Assembly: GCA_947311845.1 (NCBI GenBank)
Contig: CAMZMU010000040.1
Span: 53,535,975-53,599,974, forward strand
Direction of reading: 5' to 3'
From: Poa pratensis
Taxonomy: Eukaryota > Streptophyta > Magnoliopsida > Poales > Poaceae
DNA: 64,000 nucleotides
Below are positions 49,701 through 60,950 of the stretch, one piece after another; positions within the stretch are counted from its first letter, which is position 1; each line of letters starts with the position of its first letter. Both the position numbers and the translations under genes were made by a program. Under the pieces are notes generated by a model. That model saw nothing but the letters and a program-made list of their open reading frames with translations. It was not told the origin of the DNA and ran no database searches.

Positions 49701-50085
49701 TTGGTGAGTTGGTCTTCTAAGAAGCAAAATTGTATATCTCTCCACCACCGAAGCCGAGTATGTGGCGGCCGCTAGTTGTTGCACTCAATTGTTATGGATG
49801 AGGCAAACTTTAAAGGAATACGGTGTCCATTGTGACAAAGTGCCTCTTTTATGTGACAATGAAAGTGCTATCAAGATTGGACACAACCCGGTGGAGCACT
49901 CAAGAACGAAGCATATTGAGATTCGTTATCACTTCATTCGTGATCACATCAACCGGGGTGACATTGAGCTTGGCTATATTCCCACGAAGATCCAACTTGC
50001 CGATATGTTCACGAAGCCACTTGATGAAGCAAGGTTCACTTATTTGAGGCATGAGCTAAATATCGATTCGGGGAGCGTCGCTTGA
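46724..50085 (+). pseudogene. Sirevirus-like pol: protease, integrase, RT, RNase H
   Basis: Protease WVVDSGCTSHMTG opens the frame at 46724. The zinc-binding pre-integrase WLWHRRLSHVNMRTLQ is near 47115. Integrase shows D, D, E in HVDLFG, RSDNGSEF and NGVAERKN (47310-47630). RT is in the 48504-49775 frame ([47 protein letters not shown] at about residue 210). RNase H runs across 49620-50085 ([39 protein letters not shown]). Frameshifts near 47270, 47800, 48300-48480 and 49740 interrupt a polyprotein that is otherwise full length for Copia. Catalytic residues are all present. Confidence 0.85.
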
Positions 50086-51079
50086 CTATCTTGCATACAC
50101 ACCTATATCTTAGCTATATGTTTGGTTTAGGTGTAGGCATGGACATAGGGGGAGTGCGGTCCTAATCCATTGGACTATCCCTCCCCCCATTATGCCGATA
50201 GTAAGAACTCATTTGCATCTCTATTTTCGTTCTATGAATTGTGAGCTTAAATGACGAGTAGTGGCGGTGAACCCAAGATATATCTTCGCGGTGTCACACC
50301 ACATACACTCATACATGGTGGCCTAGGCCACCGCCCTCTTCTTTTGAAGAGTTGAGTCTTGTTCGAGTGTTCATTGCATATTGTTGTTTTTCACATCTAA
50401 TCACTTCCAATGTTGCTATTTGGGATCTTTTGTTTTATCCATTGGAAGTGTGAAGATTTCTTCATGTTTGCATCCCCCCGTGTCACTCTCAATTGCTCCA
50501 TGGTTATTCTTGAAGATGGTTATCCAAAGCAGTCCAGCAGCCATCAAAGTGGTGTTTGATTCAAAGGCTTTCAAGAGGAGAAGAGTTTCGGTGTTTGTGC
50601 CAAGGTTTCATGAAGAAAAGAAGTGGTGAAGGGAAAAATCTGCCTAGCCGGCCTCAGGCCGGACCAGCCGGCCGCTGTGCCGGGCGCCTCGGGTGCTAGC
50701 CCGGTTCCCTGCCCGGCTGCAACCGGCTCCTGTGCCGGGCGCCTCGGGTTGCAGCCCGGCCCCAGGCCGGCTCAACCGGCCCCCGTGCCGGGCAGGCAGT
50801 GCACTGGATTCGATTCAAGAAGAGGGTCCCCGAACAGTTTTCCTCACTTCTTCCTCCTCCCAACCCGTGCTCCCCTCCATGGCTGCCCCTCCCGTGCTCC
50901 TCCACCGCGCCCCCTCCATTAGAGCCACCCCCACACCCTCCCCTGCCTCAGATCTGAAAGATCCCCTCCAGATCTTCCTTTCCATCCACAAGATTCATCC
51001 TTTGGTGAAGATTTGGGGGAGCTCTCCTCCATTGTTGGTGTGTGTGGGGATTTCTTGGTGAAGCTCCGAGTTCGTGGCA
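50086..51079. other. Spacer between pol and the third ORF of the Sirevirus
   Basis: It begins with a polypurine tract CATAGGGGGAGTGCGG (50143-50158). At 50640-50800 it contains a GC island of GCCGG/CCGGC phrases (GCCGGGCGCCTCGGG occurs twice) resembling the LTR island. A C/T-rich leader for the next ORF follows. No gene is recognised. Confidence 0.5.
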
Positions 51080-52492
51080 ATGGCTGATGATTCAACGTTT
51101 GATGGACTTGAGGATCTTGAGGACTCCACCCCCTTTCCTCGAGGTACCGTGCTCTCAACACCAACTCCAAGAAGATCAAGAAAGCGGGCAAGAAAAAGGG
51201 GCCTTCCCTTCCAATCCAGAGGAACCGGTACGTTCATCTTGGATCAAAGTGCCTAGTGATGAGTTTGAGCATGATCGGTTGGAGTTCAATCCATATGCTT
51301 TTCCTCACTCCACTTGCCCGGAGGATAGCCGTTTTTATTGCAAGATGCATCTCCAAATGTTTGATCAAATCATAGAACCCATGAGGAACTCTCATGTCTC
51401 CACGTTTTGCTTCAATGTGGATAGTGCAAGTGATATTTGGCCGGAGGTGATGGAGGTTATGGACTTTCATGGCATTTCTAATCTCATGGGAGTGGGTACA
51501 CCTTATTCTCCCGATTTGCTTCAAGAATTCTATGCCACAGTTTATTTCTCAAGGGAAGAACCAAGGACTATGACTTGGATGAGTGCCGGTATCAAGTGTG
51601 AAGCCTCCCTTGCTGAATTTGGTGCTCTCTTTGGCATCGAGGAGCTCCCTCATTGCCCCATGGCTTATGTTCGTATTCACTCACAAACCATCATGAAAGC
51701 CGATCCCGCGATCCATCATTGCTATCCTCCCGGGTTGGGCCTTGTTGGAAAGGTCCCCAAGTGCACTCATATGACTCCATTTTGGCAAACCACTTATGCT
51801 ATTCTCCGGAACACTATCGCTGTCAAAATGGGGAGAAGACTGAGGCTCGTGCATATATGATTAATCTCCTTCATCACATTTTGCCCACCTTTTGGAGGAA
51901 GAAGAAAATTGATGTTCTTGACTATATGTGGGAAGAGATGCACACCGTGGTACTTGACAAAAGGGTTCCCATCTATGGTCCCTATCTTCAGAAGCTCTTT
52001 GAGAGGAAGTTGGATCAAGTCGCGCTCAATGCCTATATCCCTACTTTGTACACACCTACTCTTCATTCCTTACCCGCTCGTCCTCCGAATGCGGTCATTC
52101 CTTCTCAAGAGAAGCGTGCTAGAGCTGCAGCCCCTGAAGCTCATGTTGAGCCCCCCAAGAAGCACGGCATTGTAGATGCTTTCAAGAAGATGAATTGCTT
52201 TTTTGTGGATAAGCAAGTCAAGGATTTCAAGGCATATCGCAAGCAAAAGTCTTATAATCGTAATCAAAGAGCAATTATGAAGAAACTTGACTTCCCCGAG
52301 CCTTCTCATTCAACTTCAGCCGAGGTCTCGGAGAACACTTACATGTCCAAGAACACCTATTGGTTCGGTGATGATGCTTCCTCTCTTGCTCCCTATTATC
52401 CGGGCTCCCAAGGTGAATCTAGCTCCGGTCAAGCGTTTGGTGGTGGAAGTGGAGCTGCTCATGGTGATGAGGAGGAGTTTCCCTATGAGTGA
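51080..52492 (+). pseudogene. Third ORF in envelope position of the Sirevirus-like element
   Basis: The likely start is ATG 51080 (MADDSTFDGLEDLEDS) followed by an Arg/Lys-rich patch. The frame moves to SSWIKVPSDEFEHDRLEF by 51240, and one base is missing in a G run near 51833, so three frames are used. The central part (FNVDSASDIWPEVMEVMDF, then LLQEFYATVYF, then ASLAEFGALFGIEEL) resembles the plant 'putative transposon protein' domain. The C-terminus is basic, then Gly/Ser-rich and ends DEEEFPYE. I see no signal peptide or membrane helix, so 'envelope' describes position only. In Sireviruses an ORF here is common but its function is unproven. Confidence 0.65.
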
Positions 52493-53069
52493 TACATGGG
52501 CTCTCTCGTGTCTTTCTTCCTTTTTGGTGTCTTGATGCCAAAGGGGGAGAGATATCCGAGGGGATTTGCATTCATGCATGGTTTCTATTTGCATTTTCGT
52601 TGTCTTTCATCGCATTTGTTTTAGTTGAACTTTATGTGGTTTGTGCTCGTGGAACCTTTATGTTCATGGAACCTTATGTGGTTATGTTGTGGAACTTTGC
52701 ATCACTATTGTATGAGATGGATAAATTATTGTATGAATCTATGGATTTCGGTATTCGGATTTATCTATGGTTGAGATTTTAGGATATTGTGCATTGATAT
52801 TAAACTATCTACATCTATTGGTACAAGGTATGATCTTCTCCAAATCTCAACTTTGTTGGATATGTCTATGGATGTGCGACTATGTTGTTTCTATATCTTG
52901 TTGTTTATCTTGTTGGGAATGTGTCCCCCCTTATATGTGCATTTGCATTCCAAGGCAAACAAAATATATGCACACATGTAGGGGGAGCCATTTCCTCGTC
53001 TAAACATGATATAGTGTGGTCTCAATTGCAAATCCGTGTGTTGTCATCTAACACCAAAAAGGGGGAGAT
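52493..53069. other. 3' non-coding region of the Sirevirus-like element
   Basis: T-rich, with polypurine tracts AAAGGGGGAGAGATATC (52540), TAGGGGGAGCC (52980) and AAAAAGGGGGAGAT (53056-53069) directly before the 3' LTR. Confidence 0.7.
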
Positions 53070-54207
53070 TGAAAGGACATTTATTATCCCCTCTATGTTT
53101 TGTGTGTTAGATAACAACACCGTGAAAGTTTAATATGTTGCTAAGTGATTTCAGAATTGTCCGGTATCTCTCCATATTCAAAAAGAAGAAAGAAAGTTCG
53201 GGATATCGGAAAAGAGGCGCGTGCCCTGGGTGGCCGGTTCCCAGGCCGGCCAGGCCGGGCTCCAGGCCGGCCGGCTCGGCTGGGTCGCCGGCTCCCAGGC
53301 CGGACCAGTCCGGGCCCCTGGCCGGTTGGCTCTGCTGGGGTGCCGGCTCCCAGGCCGGCCAGTCCGGCCCCCATGCCGGCTCCTCTGGATCTGGCCACAG
53401 CTCGCCAGGCCGGCCTCCAGGCCGGCCAAACCGGCTCCCCAGCCGGCCACTCTGCAGCCTCCAACGGCCACTTATTGGAGGGGCTTTAAATAGCCCTCCA
53501 CCTACCTTGAGACAAGTAGCTTGAACACCTTGAAGAACACCATTGATTGCAAGCTCAAGATTTGATAGATCTCCCAATCCCTCCACCCAAACTCGTTGAT
53601 ACTTGGAGGATTGAAGGAGAAGCCCGGATCTACATCTTCACCAAGCCGTTCTTCATTTCCCCCTCATTCACTTGAGGGACCCTTTGCTAGGATTTCCATT
53701 GGGAAAACCTAGCCTCATATTGTACTCACTTGATTGTCTTTGTGACAGATTTGTAGCTGTTCGGGAGCCCCCAATCCTCTTGTGGGTTGTGCCCCGGATC
53801 GTTGTTGTAAGGGCTCCGGATTCCGCCTTGAAGGATTCCGATAGTGGAAGGTGAACCAAACCTTTGTGGTGCGGTTCATCGGAGAAGAGGGTGCACCCGC
53901 CTTTGTGGCGGTTGAGTTTTGACCTTTGTGGTAGCTCACACCTCTCCAACGAGACGTACTCCCCTAAAAAGGAGGAACTCGGGATTACATCCGTGTCTCC
54001 GCGTGCTTTCACTTTCGGTTACTTCTATCCTTGTTTACCGTTTTACTTAGTGTATCTTGTTAGTTGCTTGCTTGTCATATAGGTAAATTCACCATAGTTG
54101 CATATCTAGAGAATTTACCTTTTGTGTCAAGCCTAATTTGAAAAAGTACTAAAATTGAAGTAGCACCTATTCACCCCCCCCCTCTAGGTGTCATACCGAT
54201 CCTTTCA
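53070..54207 (+). repeat. 3' LTR of the Sirevirus-like element
   Basis: 1,138 bp. It differs from the 5' LTR by an extra GGCCTCCAGGCC unit near 53415 and scattered small changes. TSD GGTGG follows. Confidence 0.9.
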
Positions 54208-57200
54208 GGTGGTCTTCATCGGCCAATGCAGCGCAGCGCGGCTACGGCAACCCCTACGGCAACTCTGGGCACTCCCGTGCGCCGGATTATCCTCCACTCT
54301 ATCAAGGTGGAGGGAGTCGCCCCTCTGGCAATGGTGGCCGCGGCAACGGCCGCAACGGCCGGAAGTGGAGGCCGCGCTGCCAGCTATGTGGCTATTGGGG
54401 TCATGAAGCACCCGACTGCCGCAGTTCACGACGCTTCGACCAGGACTACCGCGCTGAGTCACGCGCGGGAAACGCCGCTACCACGTCCTCCAACTCGATC
54501 CCTCCCTGGCTCATGGACTCCGGGGCCACGGATCATCTGACGAGTGACCTTGAACGCCTCCACGTCCACGAGCGTTACGGAGGTAAGGATCAGGTCCAGG
54601 TGGCCAATGGTGCAGGTTTGTCTATTTCGCATATTGGTCACTCAAATTTAGCCGGTTCATCTCTAAATTGAATAATATTCTTCATGTTCCACATCTTAGC
54701 AAGAATCTTCTTTCTGTTTATCGTCTTGTCCACGATAATGACGTTTTTGTTGAGTTTCATCGTCATTTTTTTTGTGTTAAGGACAAGGTCACGAAGAAAA
54801 CGCTGCTACTCGGTAGAAGTCAGGGAGGACTCTACCCATCCCGTTTGATCGTGCTTCCGCTTCATCGTCTCGTCATGCTAGTGCTGCCACATCCACTCAG
54901 TGGCATCAGCGTCTTGGTCACCCCACCAATAATGTAGTTCGGTCTATTGTTAAAACTCATGAGCTTTCGTGTTCGTCAGACACTTCGTCTTTGATTTGTG
55001 ATGCTTGTCAGCGTGCCAAGAGCCGCCAACTATCTTATAGTGCTTCTACTCGTGTTTCAGTTGCGCCTCTTGAGTTGATTCATTCGGATGTTTGGGGTCC
55101 AGCCCGTACCTCCTCTGGGGGGTATAAGTACTATGTTAGCTTTATCGATGATTATTCGCGCTATTGCTGGATTTACCTTCTTAAACACAAATCTGACGTG
55201 GAACAAGTGTTCTATGCTTTCCAGGCTCATGTCGAACGCCTTCTAGAAGTTAAAATCAAGGCTGTTCAGTCGGATTGGGGGGGTGAGTATCAGCGTCTCC
55301 ATCACTATTTTCAGCGTACGGGGATCTCTCATCGAGTTTCTTGTCCTCATACTTCTCAGCAGAATGGTATCGCCGAGCGCAAGCATCGCCATCTAGTTGA
55401 GACAGGGCTTGCTCTGCTCGCACACTCATCGCTTCCCCTGCACTACTGGGATGAAGCGTTTCTGACGGCCTGCTATTTGATCAATCGCATGCCCACACCG
55501 GTTCTTAATAAGGAAACACCGATCTCCCGCTTGCTTCGTGTTCAGCCGAACTACGATTCCCTTCGCATTTTTGGATGCGTGTGTTGGCCAAGTCTCAGAA
55601 AATATAACTCCCACAAATTAGATTTTCGCTCTAAAATGTGTGTTTTTCTTGGCTATAGTCCTATGCATAAGGGTTACAAGTGTCTAGATCGTACCACTGG
55701 GAGGATTTACATCTCACGTGACGTCGTTTTCGACGAATCCGTGTTTCCCTTTTCCACTCCTGGAATCTCCATTGACGTAGCTACTTTAGCTGAGTCCATC
55801 ACTTCGTTTCCTTCTAATGAACCGGTTACGAGTGTCCATATGCGTAAATATGACTTATCTTACCTGTCACCTGATCAGCCTATATTAGGCGATGTTTCCC
55901 TTGTGCAGGAATTCGGTGCTCCAGGAGCTAGCGATCGGCGTCCGATCAACGTGCATGGCAATCTGCATGCCTCGGGGCCTGCGCCTGCCCCGGCCTCGTC
56001 CGCCGCGGTGCACTCGCCCACGTTGGGCCGGCCTGCCGTGCAGCCCATGGAGCTCGTGGAGCCCATGTCGCCTCTGCTCACGACGCCGGCCTCTTCTCCT
56101 GCTGATTCGGCCCAGCCCGTGTCGCCCGATGCCGCACCTCCGTCGCCGGCCGCGACACCTCCGGCTGGGTCGCCCGGTGTGCCAGCTCCGGCACATCCGA
56201 TGGTGACGCGTACTCGCGATGCTACGCGAAAGGAAAAGGAGTACAAGGATGGGACGGTTCGCTATGATCTCCGTCGACGTGCTTTCTTCGCTGCACCTAC
56301 GTCTCATCGTGATGCGTTGGATGAGCCCGCTTGGCGTGCTGCTATGGCCGATGAGATCGCTGCCCTCCGTGATACTCGGACATGGGTTCTTGTCCCACGC
56401 CCCCCGGCGTCAACATTGTTGGCAGTAAGTGGATTTTTAAAACCAAGCATCGGGCCGATGGTAGTATTGACAAGCACAAGGCACGTCTAGTTGCTCGTGG
56501 ATTTACTCAGCACCACGGCATTGACTACGGTGATACATTTAGCCCAGTGGTAAAGCCTGCTACAGTGCGTCTGGTTCTCTCTCTCTCGCCGTGTCTCGGG
56601 ATTGGTGTCTCCGGCAGATTGATGTCAGCAATGCCTTCCTCCATGGTTTCCTGTCGGAGGATGTTTACATGCAGCAGCCTCCTGGTTTTGAGGATGATCG
56701 GTATCCCTCTCATGTTTGCAAGCTTCAGCGTTCCTTGTATGGTCTGAAGCAATCACCTCGTGCGTGGTATGCACGCCTCAGTCAGCTCCTCCTTCAGCTC
56801 GGTTTTGAGTCCTCCAAAGCTGATACGTCCTTGTTCTTATTCTCACGGGGAGGAGTTCAGATTTATATGCTGGTTTATGTAGATGACATAGTCATTGCTG
56901 GTTCGACACCTGCTGCTGTTGATGGTCTGGTCAAATCGTTGGCTGCCGCTTTTCCTATCAAGGACATGGGCAAGTTAGAGTATTTCCTTGGTCTGGAAGC
57001 GTCCTACAATTCAGGGGGGATGATTGTAACTCAACGGAAGTATGCGTTGGATCTTCTTCACAGGGTTCAGATGGAGAATTGTAAGTCCACTTCCACACCG
57101 ACATCGGAGAATCTGTCGAGGAGTATTGGCACATTGCTTGGCACCGAGGATTCTTTCAGGTACCGAAGCATTGTTGGCGGATTGCAGCACTTAACACTCA

Positions 57201-57829
57201 CCAGACCAGATATCTCGTTCGCTGTGAACAAGGTGTGCCAGTTTCTTTCTCAGCCCACTGATGTTCATTGGGAGGCAGTTAAACGTATCCTGCGATATGT
57301 CAAAGGAACGTTGCATATGGGCTTGCAGTTTCGTAAGTCTCCCTCCACTGGCACTAGCATATTCACTGATGTTGACTGGGCTGGTTGCGTGGATGATCGT
57401 CGGTCCACGAGTGGTTTTGCAGTGTTTGTTGGACCGAACTTGATTTCCTGGAGTTCGAAGAAACAACCTACAGTCTCGAGGTCCAGTACCGAGTCTGAGT
57501 ACAAGGCACTGGCAAACGGCGCTGCTGAAGCCATCTGGGTGGACTCTTTGCTCAAGGAACTCGGCGTGATCCAGCAACGCACACCCATACTTTGGTGTGA
57601 TAATCTAGGGGCCACGTATCTCACGGCAAATCCTGTTTTCCATGCTCGTACTAAGCACATTGAGATCGATTTCCACTTCGTGCGAGAGCGTGTTGCAGCA
57701 GGTGCACTCGAGGTTCGCTTTATCTCCTCCAAGGATCAGTTGGCTGATGTGTTTACAAAACCAGCCACTCGACAGATGCTAGACCGTTTTAAGTCCAATC
57801 TAAATCTTGTATGTAATAGTTTAGATTGA
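54208..57829 (+). pseudogene. Outer Copia: gag zinc knuckle, protease, integrase, RT, RNase H
   Basis: After the Sirevirus the gag resumes with a Gly/Asn/Arg-rich part and the knuckle CQLCGYWGHEAPDC. Then come protease LMDSGATDHLTS (near 54510), pre-integrase WHQRLGHPTNN with CDAC (54910-55000), integrase HSDVWG, QSDWGGEY and NGIAERKH (55080-55380), and a Pro/Ala/Ser-rich linker. RT follows across three frames ([50 protein letters not shown]), and RNase H from [13 protein letters not shown] to a TGA at 57827-57829. Frameshifts are near 54930, 56405 and 56585. The second Asp motif reads SDWGGEY where SDNGGEY is usual. Confidence 0.85.
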
Positions 57830-57836
57830 GGGGGTG

Positions 57837-57976
57837 TGTTAGAATCGGTCTGTACACGTACGTGAGGTCTTTACCCGTACGTATTGTAATTGTATCTTGT
57901 ATCTGTCAAGTATATAAATAGAGGAGAGGTGGAGGCTAGACCCCACCCGAAAAACCCTAAACCTATTTTTCAAACT
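57837..57976 (+). repeat. 3' LTR of the outer Copia
   Basis: 140 bp, essentially identical to 23870-24009, indicating recent insertion. It follows the purine tract GATTGAGGGGGTG and is followed by TSD GCGAC. Confidence 0.95.
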
Positions 57977-58975
57977 GCGACCCTGGCGCGTCGTTGCTCG
58001 GCTCGGCTTTCACCTTCTTCAACGACGCGGCCGCCTTCTCCGCCAGCATAGTCTTTATCATGTTGTAGACAGAAGGATCCAGACCAGGTACTGTAGCACA
58101 CAGCACCGACATCAGATCTCCATGAAACAGGGGAAACAGGGGGGTTTGATCGATGAACAGTGCTGGAAATTATAAAAGTGGAAGAAGGCGACGGCGGTGG
58201 CGGTAATGTGGTTGTTATTATGGCGGCTTCAAGGTTACTGTTTGAGAGATACGCCCTGAGATCAACAGCGGCGCCGCCGTGAGCACGGAGCAGCTTGGCC
58301 GCCGATTTCTTTTCGTCACCGGTGAGCACCGGGTTTTCCAAGGAGCTTTTTGACGGCTCGCCCCACTCCACGGGACAAAGCCACGAATCCGGCGACGAGA
58401 GGAGAAGAACTCGTGTTTCCAGTACTTGAAAGAGATAAGATTCGGGCTGGGCATCCCCGTGAAACGCAAGCCGGAGATGTCCCTGGATCGGAAAAAGTAC
58501 CATCCTTTTTCTGCATTTGGCTGACGGTGGACAGCAGGAAGAAGCGCCGGAACACAGCGAGCGACGGCGTCACACCGACGGAGCGACAGAGCTCGAGGAA
58601 GCCCGCCATCATGCGCCACCCGTTGGGCGTGAGCTGGGTCGGCGCGATGCCGAAGTGGGCGAGCGCCTCGCAGAAGAAGCCTTGCACCGGGACGCGCATG
58701 CCAGCCTCCAGCGCGCGCGAACACACGCAGATGGCTCCCGGTGGAGGCGTCGAGTTCGCGCGCAGGTCGCCGGCGGGGCGCGCGGTGAACTCCTCGGGGA
58801 CGCCGTGCTCCTTGCAGATCGCGTCGACCTTTTCTTGCGTGTGCAGGACCGAGGCGAAGTCCTCTGGGCGTCCGCGCCCCGTCCACTGCCTCGACGGCAC
58901 AACGGCGGCGGAAGCGTCGAGGTCGGTGGCGCTGGCGACGCCGTGGTCTGGGTCCATGGAGGAAGAGGAAGGCAT
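57977..58975 (-). pseudogene. Paralogue B, N-terminal half (putative gypsy-type transposon domain)
   Basis: It starts MPSSSSMDPDHG at 58975, aligned with the start of paralogue A. The domain shows PNGWRMMAGFLELCRSVG and FRRFFLLSTVSQMQKK. One A is missing from the A run near 58512, and a second shift near 58402 divides KYWKHEFF from LLSSPDSWLCPVEWGEP. The intron-1 donor of A (GTAACTG) is altered to GCACTG. Exon 2 (DPSVYNMIKTMLAEKA, then KVKAEPSNDAPGS) runs straight into the Copia LTR at 57977. With the insertion and these lesions the gene cannot give a full product. The rest is at 23869-23062, duplicated at 42099-41293. Confidence 0.8.
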
Positions 58976-60828
58976 CGCGCGCGACGGTGCTCCTGTCCGG
59001 CGTGGCGTTTGCCTTCCACTAGCGCGCATCCTGCGGCCACTGGTGCTGTCTTGTTTTGCTATGCAGCGGAGAGATTGACGCCGAGATAAAGGGCAAAGAC
59101 ACTTTTGACTTGGTCGCTGAAAAAAAACTTGACAACTGGAGTCCGGCATCTATCTAAACGAAGTCAGGGAAAAGTTAGAGAGGCTAAGTCAGAGAATCTA
59201 CTACTTGGTAAAAAACCATAACTCCATGGGTAGATATCAAGAAAGAATCACGTGGAAACTAAATTTATGTGGAAATCGGCGAAAATCATGAAAAAAAATC
59301 ATGTTTCAAACATCTGAAAAAATCTCAACAAAATTTCATTACACCGGGAAGCTAGAATTCTACAGACATGCAAATCTGTAAGTTGAAACTTAAAATTATT
59401 TAAGAGCCATGCAAAGAAAAATTCAGCAATGAATAGTAGATTCAGCAATTTGTGCTTCAAAACATAATAGTAGATTCAACAATGAATAGTAGCAATGTTA
59501 CCGAAACTGTTCTTTCTCGAGCGCGCAAGCCGTCGCACGATTCGCGCACGCGCGCGATGTTCGTCTGGGGTTCCACCCACGTTTCACTCTCTCCTTCCCC
59601 TTCCCGCGTTCGCCCTTTTTCCAGTTTCTCTCACTCCCCGCGCCTCATCCTTCTCGGTCGGGCAAGAAGCCGCCTTCTCTGCCGTTGCGGAGCCGTCAAG
59701 ACTAAACATTGTCGGTGTGGGTGGGGTGGGGTGGGCGTGCTCACCAGCGACGAGATCCGGTGGGCGGGGTGGTTAGAGGATGGTCGGGGCGACGGCGGAG
59801 GAGGTAATTTAAGGAGAGCAGTGGCTGCAGGCGGTGGCGGTGGAGGTGCCTGTTCTTTTTTCTCCTGACACATTTGTCGTTTAGCGGTCAGAACCGCTCG
59901 AGCCGTCGCGCGCGTAAGCTAGCATCAGCCTAACGTTACTCTACATTGTTGATTTGTCATTTTCATGTCTCCTAAAAAATTTGAGTTTCAACATGCAAAT
60001 TTGTATGTTTATACAATTCTACCTTCTCAACGTAATACATTTTGTTGAGAATTTCTTAGAACTTATAAACATGATTTTTTGCATGATTTTAAACGGTTTT
60101 TCACTGAAACTTGATTTTCACCAGATGTTCTCTCACTAGATACCCCTCCACATAAGATGGATCGTGAAAATAAAATCCGCAAGTTGCCGGGAGCATATGG
60201 TTGCTAAATACATTTTGTAAATTTGTAAGAACAAATAAAACTAGTAGTTATGTTGTACAATGTGCTATAGGACGAGCATTTATATATGTTAATGACAATC
60301 TGCAAACCATGAACAAAAGATGTTGAAATAGTGTATGGGTGTCATATAGTGGTTGCGCACCTAAGAGCAAGAATAATAGTATAGCACGCTATATAAAATT
60401 GTCATGCCATCATTGTCATCGTTATTATGTAAATATAGTTCTCTATAATAATTGATTATTGGTCTTTTTTTTCTTTGTCTGTTTCTCTTTTCTCATGACA
60501 CTTTTAGCAATAAGGCGAGTTCCTACCTTCGATGCATAGCCAACTAAAATTTACAAATTGTCTATGATTCAATGTGGATATTAAGATGGGCGCATGAGCT
60601 TGCTTTTTTTATCCATCTATTAGCTTTTCCTTCTCCTAACTGGGCTCTTAGTTTTTCTTAACCGAAGTCTATCAACATCATTGGAAGCAATTCTTCTCTT
60701 TAGAGTTTTAGAAATAAAAGGTCAGACCACTTCGTTTAATACTTAAAAAAAGTTTGGACGATATCATGGTTTTCAAAACTTCACTATATGTTAGAGTCAA
60801 ACACCTCAAACTATGTTAAATTGTGATA
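58976..60828. other. 5' flank of paralogue B
   Basis: The near flank (58976-59150) resembles that of A (for example ACTGGAGTC...GCATCT at 59135 and 19590). Position 60164-60430 matches 20240-20525 (AAGTTGCCGG, GCATATGGTTGCTAA, TATAGGACGAGCATTTA). A GC-rich block at 59515-59870 has unrecognised ORFs. There is no supported gene. Confidence 0.6.
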
Positions 60829-60950
60829 CTCCCTCCGTTCCGAATTACTTGACTTGGGTTTGTCCAAATGCGGATGTATCTAGACACAAACAAGTATAGA
60901 TACATCCATATTTGGACAAACCCAAGTCAAGTAATTTGGAACGGAGGGAG
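60829..60950. mobile_element. Stowaway MITE
   Basis: 122 bp with near-perfect inverted halves, CTCCCTCCGTTCCGAATTAC and GTAATTTGGAACGGAGGGAG, flanked by TA (60827-60828 and 60951-60952). Its arms can fold into one long hairpin. Confidence 0.97.

Larger units (their letters stand above)
43022..54207 (+). mobile_element. Complete Sirevirus-like Copia retrotransposon
   Basis: 11.2 kb, LTRs 43022-44128 and 53070-54207, TSD GGTGG on both sides (43017-43021 and 54208-54212). Order: primer site, long gag with coiled coil, protease, integrase, RT, RNase H, spacer, a third ORF in the envelope position, and a polypurine tract AAAAAGGGGGAGAT next to the 3' LTR. Four GGGGGAG tracts (50146, 52543, 52981 and 53060) are spread downstream of pol. 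Repeated polypurine tracts and an extra 3' ORF are hallmarks of Sireviruses. Pol and gag carry some real stops; much of the rest may be sequencing error. Confidence 0.9.
23870..57976 (+). mobile_element. Outer Copia retrotransposon (short LTR), itself interrupted
   Basis: LTRs of 140 bp (23870-24009 and 57837-57976) begin TGTTAGAATCGG and end CAAACT. The flanking duplication is GCGAC. The primer site TGGTATCAGAGC follows the 5' LTR directly, and GATTGAGGGGGTG precedes the 3' LTR. Order gag, protease, integrase, RT, RNase H identifies Copia; very short LTRs suggest the Ale/Retrofit group (inference). The gag is interrupted by a Sirevirus-like element. The span includes the duplicated contig overlap, so the assembled length is inflated; the non-redundant path is 42100-57976. 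Confidence 0.85.

Noticed and set aside
59452..59868. 138-residue plus-strand ORF upstream of paralogue B
   Set aside because: No recognisable domain, GC-driven, overlapping ORFs on both strands of similar length.
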